In this document: one piece after another, positions 59,065 through 64,000 of the stretch
Layout: the number at the start of each line of letters is the position of its first letter
Position numbering within the stretch: the stretch's first letter is position 1
IMG/VR virus record: IMGVR_UViG_3300042945_003354
Coordinates: 34,464 to 98,463 of that record
DNA length: 64,000 nucleotides
Direction: 5' to 3' (one strand)
DNA from: a virus
Notes under the pieces: model-generated
What the model was told of the DNA's origin: nothing
The model's database searches: none
Seen by the model: the letters and a program-made list of their open reading frames with translations, nothing else
Position numbers and translations under genes: made by a program

Positions 59065-60186
59065 TTAGACTGCTGCTTCCTCCGGCATGCCTTCGGGCGC
59101 GGCACCTTCGCCGCCGGACGTCGCTTGAACAGCTTCGAGGATGTCCTCCTCGGTGATCTGACCGCTGGCGAGCATTTCCTGCAGCAGCGCCATGATCTCT
59201 TCCTCGCTGAGGGATTCGCCGCCCATCGGCAATGCTTCGTCGGCTGGCGAGGCGCCATCGGCTGGCGGCTCAGCACCTTCCGGGGCTCCGGCTTCGTCGG
59301 CCGCGGCCATGAGCGCCGCATCGTCCATGCCCTGCGCGTAGGCTGCCTTGAGCAGCGGATGATCGAGTGACGCGAGCGTCTCCTGATGCAGCGCGGCCTG
59401 CTTGATGATGGCGTCCGCGTGCGCCTCGGTCACGCCAGCTTCCAGCAGGCTCTCATGAATTTCGTGCACCTTGCGTCCGAGATCGTCGTAAGCGGCCTGC
59501 TTGATCTGTTCACCCTCGCCGAAGACGTGCGAGGCGTCGATGGCCTCGAGAATCTGCGCGCGGGCTGCGTCCTCGCCTGCCTGCTTCTCTAGGAGGTCAT
59601 GCGCCATGCGGATGCCCTCGTCAGTGCTCACGAACACGCGGGCGATTTTGCACAGCACTTCCGTGCTGAGGTCCAGCGTGGAAGCCCCGGTGCCGGCCTG
59701 CTTCTCAGTCTGCCGTGCGGGCTGTCTTGCGGGAGCGGACGCAGCGAAGCGCTGAGCGAGCGCGGGATTCGACTGCACCAGCGCTGCGCGGATACTCGCG
59801 GCGCGTTTGGAAAGGTTTGCGGCTTTCAGCGTCGTGCCGTCTGCGGGCTGGTCCGCCTTCAACTCCGCTTCACCCGGATCCTTGGGAATGCTGGCCTTGC
59901 TCGCGGTGATACCGCCCTGGCCGTCGGCGACGGTCATACGATCGGGTCTGCCGGCCGGAACCTGGGCCCCTTTGCGCGCCGTGCCGTCTGCCGGCTGCAG
60001 GCGCTTCAGTTCAGCTTCGCCGACATCCTTGGGAATGCTGGCCTTGCTCGCGGTGATACCGCCCTGGCCGTCGGCGACGGTCATACGGTCTGGTGCGCCT
60101 TCTCCGGCTGCGGATTTCTCGGCTGCGATCTTTTCCGCATACTGGCGAAGCGCGGCAGCCACTCGGTGTTGATTGGGTTTGGACAT
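59065..60186 (-). CDS. Scaffold-like head protein with an internal duplication
   Basis: A 373-residue protein starting MSKPNQHRVAAALRQYAEKI. A 49-residue unit containing PDRMTVADGQGGITASKASI is duplicated in tandem (DNA offset 147 bases). A helical middle and a long acidic Ala/Glu/Gly-rich C-terminus follow (SLSEEEIMALLQEMLASG). High charge, helices and a location just after the protease gene and before the capsid are typical of scaffolding or core proteins that the protease removes. The start is the second ATG; the first (60255) has only a weak extension. Confidence 0.62.
   Translation of the reverse strand: MSKPNQHRVAAALRQYAEKIAAEKSAAGEGAPDRMTVADGQGGITASKASIPKDVGEAELKRLQPADGTARKGAQVPAGRPDRMTVADGQGGITASKASIPKDPGEAELKADQPADGTTLKAANLSKRAASIRAALVQSNPALAQRFAASAPARQPARQTEKQAGTGASTLDLSTEVLCKIARVFVSTDEGIRMAHDLLEKQAGEDAARAQILEAIDASHVFGEGEQIKQAAYDDLGRKVHEIHESLLEAGVTEAHADAIIKQAALHQETLASLDHPLLKAAYAQGMDDAALMAAADEAGAPEGAEPPADGASPADEALPMGGESLSEEEIMALLQEMLASGQITEEDILEAVQATSGGEGAAPEGMPEEAAV
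59878..60087 (-). repeat. Tandem duplication with an exact 63-base core
   Basis: 59878-59940 is repeated identically at 60025-60087 (offset 147 bases, 49 codons). The flanks are diverged, so the copies are not brand new but the core is under constraint or was recently converted. Confidence 0.85.
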
Positions 60187-60243
60187 GTTAGTCGTGGGTT
60201 TGTTGGTGTGGAGGCTTTCGCCAGTGGATGTGATCTTGTGGTG

Positions 60244-60272
60244 AGTATGTATCAAAAATGGGCGGATGGCAA
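60244..60272 (-). promoter_or_regulatory. Possible sigma-70-type promoter before the scaffold-like gene
   Basis: TTGCCA (60267-60272), 17 bases, CATACT (60244-60249) on the minus strand, in the 89-base gap between the protease stop and the next start. It would boost scaffold and capsid expression. Confidence 0.4.
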
Positions 60273-60275
60273 TCT

Positions 60276-61742
60276 TTATGCGCGACGAATCATCAAACTC
60301 GCGGCGAGCCCTCGAAACAGTGTGCCGGCGTTGACGTCCGGCAGGTCTTTGATCTGGTGTGCGGCTTTCACTAAGTAGTGTCCGTAAGCTTCTATCAGAC
60401 CGCCGTAGTAGTCGTCGATATTTTTTTTGAGGCCCGGACGCGCAGCGATGCTGCCGCTCTTGATGATCACCACGCGCATCGCACGATCAGACGCCTGACC
60501 TGTGCCCATTCCAAGGTCGCCGCCAACCTCGTCCATGAGACGATCGATGTTGTCCTTGCCGGGCGAGAAGGAGCAGCCTGTTTCGTCCGGCGCCACAGCG
60601 TCAGCGACATCCTCGCCGCACGCGCAGCCGCCGCTGTGCATCATCCCCGCCAGCAGCGAAGGCAGCTTGATTTCAGCAGCGTCGCACAGTGCCGCGTTCT
60701 TCTCGATGTCGGCTATCTTCTGTCCGGTCACGAGCGAAGCGAACGTGTAAAAATTGATGACCATGGCGCGCTTGGCCAGCTCGCCTCCGGCGTTGCGGAA
60801 GTCCACCTCGGCCAGTGTGTCTATCTGGTCGGCTGAAAGATCTTGCGGCGCCAGCTTGCACAGCACTTCCCGCGTCACCGCGTCAGCACGCTTCACGAAT
60901 TCATCAGCCGCGGCGAGCTTCTGCAGTGTGAGATTTTCCCACTCGCTGAACGGCACGACGCGCGCATTGCCGAACTGAAACGCGGCCCATTGTGCGCCGG
61001 TAATGATCGCGTCGCCCGACGCAGCCTTCGCCATCTCGCCCTCCGGAAATGTGTAGCTCAGGAAAGTGGCGATGCGGTCAGCGCGTCGTTTGACTTCGCT
61101 GATGTCGAAGAACTTCACGTCGTCCTCGTTGCGGGCGTAGGCATACTTCTCAAACCCATCCACGAACCGCAGCATGTTGTTCTTCAGATGGCTGCAGTAG
61201 TCCGTTGTGCGCTTGCTCTTTTTCTTGCAGCACGAGCACTCGTCATGCGGGAGGCGCATGGACATCGACCAAGACAGCTCCTCGCCGGCCTTCGCCTTCT
61301 TATACATGTCCGGCGCCTTGTCCTTTTCCACCCAGGCGATCAACTCGCCGCGGTGCATCTTCGGATTCACCCGGGCCAGTCGGACGGTGCCGATGCCCTG
61401 AGTCACGGGGTTGCGATTTTTGTGTTCGCGGAATACGCATCCAAATTTTTCGAACGTGCCGTGGTGACGGTCCAGCGATCGCCGGCTGGCTGAGTCGCCG
61501 TTGCGGTTCGGCCCAAAAGTTTCTTCCTCGCCCATCGTGATCAGATGCACGCCAAACTGATCATCCGGAGGCATGTGCTCCTGCAGATCCAGGCGCGAGA
61601 TGACGTCCGATGCCGACTTCGTAAATCCACTGCGGCCCCGGTCGCGCTCGAAGAATGTGAAAGCCTTGCCGTCAGCCGCCCGCAGCAGCTCCGCGTGGTC
61701 GTCCGTGGCGAATGATTTTTCGAGTTCGCGTTCGATGTGCAT
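60276..61742 (-). CDS. Prohead (head maturation) protease
   Basis: A 488-residue protein. GPNRNGDSASRRSLDRHH, then FREHKN (His), then GELIAWVEKDKAPDMYKKAK and ELSWSMSMRLPHDEC (Ser) followed by SCCKKKSKRTTDYCSHL closely follow the order found in a family of phage head maturation proteases with a zinc-like Cys tail. These Ser/His proteases cleave scaffold and capsid arms inside the prohead. The protease part covers about residues 40-205; the remaining helical 280 residues could be a built-in core domain and include a second Cys pair (GGCACGED). Confidence 0.8.
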   Translation of the reverse strand: MHIERELEKSFATDDHAELLRAADGKAFTFFERDRGRSGFTKSASDVISRLDLQEHMPPDDQFGVHLITMGEEETFGPNRNGDSASRRSLDRHHGTFEKFGCVFREHKNRNPVTQGIGTVRLARVNPKMHRGELIAWVEKDKAPDMYKKAKAGEELSWSMSMRLPHDECSCCKKKSKRTTDYCSHLKNNMLRFVDGFEKYAYARNEDDVKFFDISEVKRRADRIATFLSYTFPEGEMAKAASGDAIITGAQWAAFQFGNARVVPFSEWENLTLQKLAAADEFVKRADAVTREVLCKLAPQDLSADQIDTLAEVDFRNAGGELAKRAMVINFYTFASLVTGQKIADIEKNAALCDAAEIKLPSLLAGMMHSGGCACGEDVADAVAPDETGCSFSPGKDNIDRLMDEVGGDLGMGTGQASDRAMRVVIIKSGSIAARPGLKKNIDDYYGGLIEAYGHYLVKAAHQIKDLPDVNAGTLFRGLAASLMIRRA

Positions 61743-61744
61743 GG

Positions 61745-62554
61745 TCAGGCTTCGGAAGTCTTGTTGGTGATCAGCGCGCCGATGATCGCCGGAATGCCGG
61801 CGGCCGCCAGTCCTATCGCGCCGCGTCCGATCGCGCGCGGCGTCGACTGGCCCAGGATGCCCAGTCCACGGCGTCGCACGGTCGACAGAGCGCCTTGCGC
61901 ACTCTGCGCCTTCTCAGACGAGAGTCCGGCGCGCTCCAGTAGTTTGCCCACGCTGCCCTCCGCGACGTTGGAGGATGGAAGACCGGCCATGCGGCGAAGC
62001 TGGTCAGCTTGCGGTTGCTGCGCGGTCGGGAGAGCGCGGATGGCATCCGCGATTTCGTCCGCGCTCGCGGTGTTCGCCCAAGCAGTGTCCTTGTTCAGCA
62101 GCGGAAGCAGACGCTTGCTGTAGTCATCCGTCGAGCCGGCCCCGATGACAGAGCGACCGCGCGTCGCCGCCAGTGCGCCCAGGCCAGACGAAGCGGCGGT
62201 GATCGGCGAGAACGCCACGTTCTTCACTGTGGTGGACAGCGGCCCTTCGTCGTTGGGTGCTCCTGACAAAACCTTGGAACTGTCGGACATGTTGCCCACG
62301 GTTTTCTCCAGCCCTTTCGCTCCCAGGTAATGCGCGCCGCCGGCCAGGCCTCCCGCGATCAGCGCGTTGCGCAGGATGCGGCCCAAGTAGCCCACGCGGC
62401 TCTCGCCCGAATCAGCGCGCCGCCGGCCCGACAGCGCACCGCCCGCGATCGCGCCGACGCCGCCGGACATGAGGTAGGGAACCAGCGATTTGAAGGCGTC
62501 CGAGTTCAGGTAGCTCGCAGCCTGATCGCGCAGATTGGTAGGTTTGTCAGTCAT
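61745..62554 (-). CDS. Virion-associated protein with membrane-like segments
   Basis: A 269-residue protein starting MTDKPTNLRDQAASYLNSDA. Gly/Ala-rich hydrophobic stretches at both ends (YLMSGGVGAIAGGALSG and GRGAIGLAAAGIPAIIGALI) could span a membrane. The middle is helical with repeated Asp/Glu turns. Same general design as the proteins at 54791 and 55816, which suggests DNA ejection proteins. It lies 7 bases after the upstream gene and 2 bases before the protease gene. Confidence 0.6.
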   Translation of the reverse strand: MTDKPTNLRDQAASYLNSDAFKSLVPYLMSGGVGAIAGGALSGRRRADSGESRVGYLGRILRNALIAGGLAGGAHYLGAKGLEKTVGNMSDSSKVLSGAPNDEGPLSTTVKNVAFSPITAASSGLGALAATRGRSVIGAGSTDDYSKRLLPLLNKDTAWANTASADEIADAIRALPTAQQPQADQLRRMAGLPSSNVAEGSVGKLLERAGLSSEKAQSAQGALSTVRRRGLGILGQSTPRAIGRGAIGLAAAGIPAIIGALITNKTSEA

Positions 62555-62561
62555 TGAAATG

Positions 62562-64000
62562 TTACGCTCGCTTGTTGCTGTCGGAACGCACCAGCGACAG
62601 CGGACCGGCGCCGCCGACAGTGTAGCGCGATTTCTCGTTGATGTCGGAAAGTTCGTCCGCCTGTTCGCTGTTGCGGCGGATTTCAGAAAGCAGCTTCTGC
62701 GAGTCCAAGGTGAGCCCTTCGTAACTCACTGCCTCGCGCAGGATCAAGCGCAAAGCAGCCATGTCGCCCGCGAGTTGCGGGTTCCTGGCGGTGACCGAGT
62801 TGTAGATCTCCAGCACGACTTTCGGGTCCGCTTCCTTCAGCACGGGATCTGTGCCGATCAGTCGGCGAATGGCCATTGCGCGCTTGATGTCCTCCACGGA
62901 CACATCAGCGGAAATCTGCGCCTTGTTCAGCCGCGGCTTGGACGTGATGCCGGTGATCACTCCTTCGGCTTTGTCCGCGGCAGCCTGCGTTGCTCCGGCT
63001 ACTGCGGCGACTGGCTTTCCGAGCAGATCCATCAGGCTGATGGACTCCTGCTTGTTCTCGGGATCGCTGGTGCTGCGCTTGTCTCCAGTCGACTTGTCGC
63101 CGCCGCCGCCCACGGGCGGTCCGCTGGCGCGCGGCGGACCACCAGATCCAGCGGCGGGCTGTGCTGTTGTCGAGATCGAATCGACATTATCCAGCGACTT
63201 CTGCGCGTCGTCCACCTTGGCCTTGTCCGCCTTCTCAGGTTTAGGGACGTTGAATATATCGCTGACGTCTGCATCATTGTCCACCTGGTGGACCTCGACC
63301 GCGGTGCCGTCGCTGGCCTTGGCGGCCATCTTGATCAGCACTTCCAGCGTGCTGGCGGCCTTCGCCAGTTCTGCAAATTTCTGCCCGAGCGCGTGTCCGA
63401 TGTCGTAGGCCCGCTGCGGCACGCGGACGTCATAAGCAAACCGCAGCAGCTTCGTGCGATGCGGCGCTGCGAACTTCTCCATGAACGCGCCGGCCGCTTT
63501 GACCGCGGCGGGCGGCTGATACTGCAGCGCCTCTTGTTCGAACTCGGAAATGTCGCGCTGGAAATGCCAGTCGCCAACACGCGGCGCCGCTGTAAAAATC
63601 TCACTGGCGAGTTTGGACATCTCGTCTTCGAGATCAACTTCGAGCGTCAGCAGCGCATCCTGCAACTGCTCGCGCGACACCGCCTGCTTGAATGTTTCGT
63701 GCACCTTCGCCGGCTGGTCAGTCACCTGCGCGGCTGCCTTTTCCAGATTCGCCTCACGCCTCATTGCGGCGGCCAAGTCGACGGTGCGCGGATCGTGCGT
63801 CGAAAAAGAATGCGGACCGGCCGCTGCCTTCTCGTGATTGAGTCCGGTGGCGTAGCCGACCACAAGCGTCGGAACATCCACCAGCGGCACCGTCTGACCG
63901 CGCGCGTCGTCCGCAGCGTGATCGATGTAACTGACGGTGCGGAGAGTGTTGTAAACCTGGGCGAGCTTCTCGAGCTGCGCAGGCGGCAGATCCTCGCGAG
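62562..64000 (-). CDS. Portal-proximal or internal virion protein (5' end outside window)
   Basis: The frame is open through the right edge: residues coded at 63891-64000 read as ordinary protein (PPAQLEKLAQVYNTLRTVSY), so the GTG at 63890 is not the true start. About 479 residues are visible. A helical N-terminal part with several EKAAA repeats is followed by a Pro/Gly-rich linker (AGSGGPPRASGPPVGGGG), then a helical C-terminal domain. No family recognised. It lies two genes upstream of the protease, where a portal or its partner is expected. Confidence 0.65.
   Translation of the reverse strand, partial: REDLPPAQLEKLAQVYNTLRTVSYIDHAADDARGQTVPLVDVPTLVVGYATGLNHEKAAAGPHSFSTHDPRTVDLAAAMRREANLEKAAAQVTDQPAKVHETFKQAVSREQLQDALLTLEVDLEDEMSKLASEIFTAAPRVGDWHFQRDISEFEQEALQYQPPAAVKAAGAFMEKFAAPHRTKLLRFAYDVRVPQRAYDIGHALGQKFAELAKAASTLEVLIKMAAKASDGTAVEVHQVDNDADVSDIFNVPKPEKADKAKVDDAQKSLDNVDSISTTAQPAAGSGGPPRASGPPVGGGGDKSTGDKRSTSDPENKQESISLMDLLGKPVAAVAGATQAAADKAEGVITGITSKPRLNKAQISADVSVEDIKRAMAIRRLIGTDPVLKEADPKVVLEIYNSVTARNPQLAGDMAALRLILREAVSYEGLTLDSQKLLSEIRRNSEQADELSDINEKSRYTVGGAGPLSLVRSDSNKRA

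Noticed and set aside
1-64000. tRNA genes, an integrase with attachment sites, or insertion sequences
   Set aside because: I looked for cloverleaf patterns, tyrosine or serine recombinase motifs and transposase-type genes with inverted ends, and saw none. A dedicated tRNA scan could still find one by computation.

Overview
The window is part of the genome of a large, tailed double-stranded DNA phage with a contractile tail (a myovirus-type member of the Caudoviricetes). The evidence is a head maturation protease, an HK97-type major capsid protein, a very long tail sheath followed by a tube protein, a spike, a tail-assembly chaperone frameshift pair, a tape measure and baseplate genes. The DNA is GC-rich. 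The genes are tightly packed, with many four-base ATGA stop/start overlaps. I saw no tRNA, rRNA, integrase, insertion sequence or CRISPR array. The host cannot be named from the sequence. The genome continues beyond both edges.

Region 1 (1-15935) is almost all minus strand. A truncated plus-strand repeat protein ends at a strong terminator. It faces a replication/recombination operon that, read right to left, encodes an RNase H-like protein, the Mre11/SbcD-Rad50/SbcC pair, an HNH-like protein, many small unknowns, an SF2 helicase, a RecU-like Holliday-junction resolvase and a DnaB-type helicase. The helicase is interrupted in its P-loop by a LAGLIDADG intein. One small zinc-ribbon gene in this operon carries an in-frame TGA.

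Region 2 (15934-19394, plus strand) encodes the terminase large subunit in two pieces. The first ends in a 33-residue N-intein and the second begins with a 107-residue C-intein. A 320-codon gene lies between them on the opposite strand. This is an atypically split intein, again at the Lys|Ser junction of the Walker A motif. Both the replicative helicase and the packaging motor therefore appear to depend on protein splicing.

Region 3 (19395-21642) holds three consecutive transcription cassettes on the minus strand. Each starts with the same promoter pattern (GCAATT, 16 bases, CATAAT or CATAAG) and ends at a GC-rich terminator whose tail resembles CTTCTTTACCT. The rightmost cassette has no convincing protein gene but folds into a series of perfect hairpins and is a candidate structured non-coding RNA of about 325 bases. 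The middle cassette is a leaderless gene.

Region 4 (21662-25686) has a minus-strand gene of unknown function, a divergent plus-strand gene with a primase-like zinc ribbon, and a DUF1353 gene.

Region 5 (25689-64000, minus strand) is the virion module. Read right to left it runs: internal or portal-proximal protein (cut by the window edge), membrane-associated protein, maturation protease, scaffold-like protein with an internal duplication, head proteins, major capsid protein, connectors, sheath, tube, spike, chaperones with a -1 frameshift, tape measure, tail/baseplate proteins, two very Cys- and Ser/Gly-rich proteins, a less GC-rich island of two glycosyltransferases and an LpxA-like acyltransferase, a membrane protein, a sigma-70-like factor and baseplate wedge proteins. 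The sigma factor is a candidate reader of phage-specific promoters.
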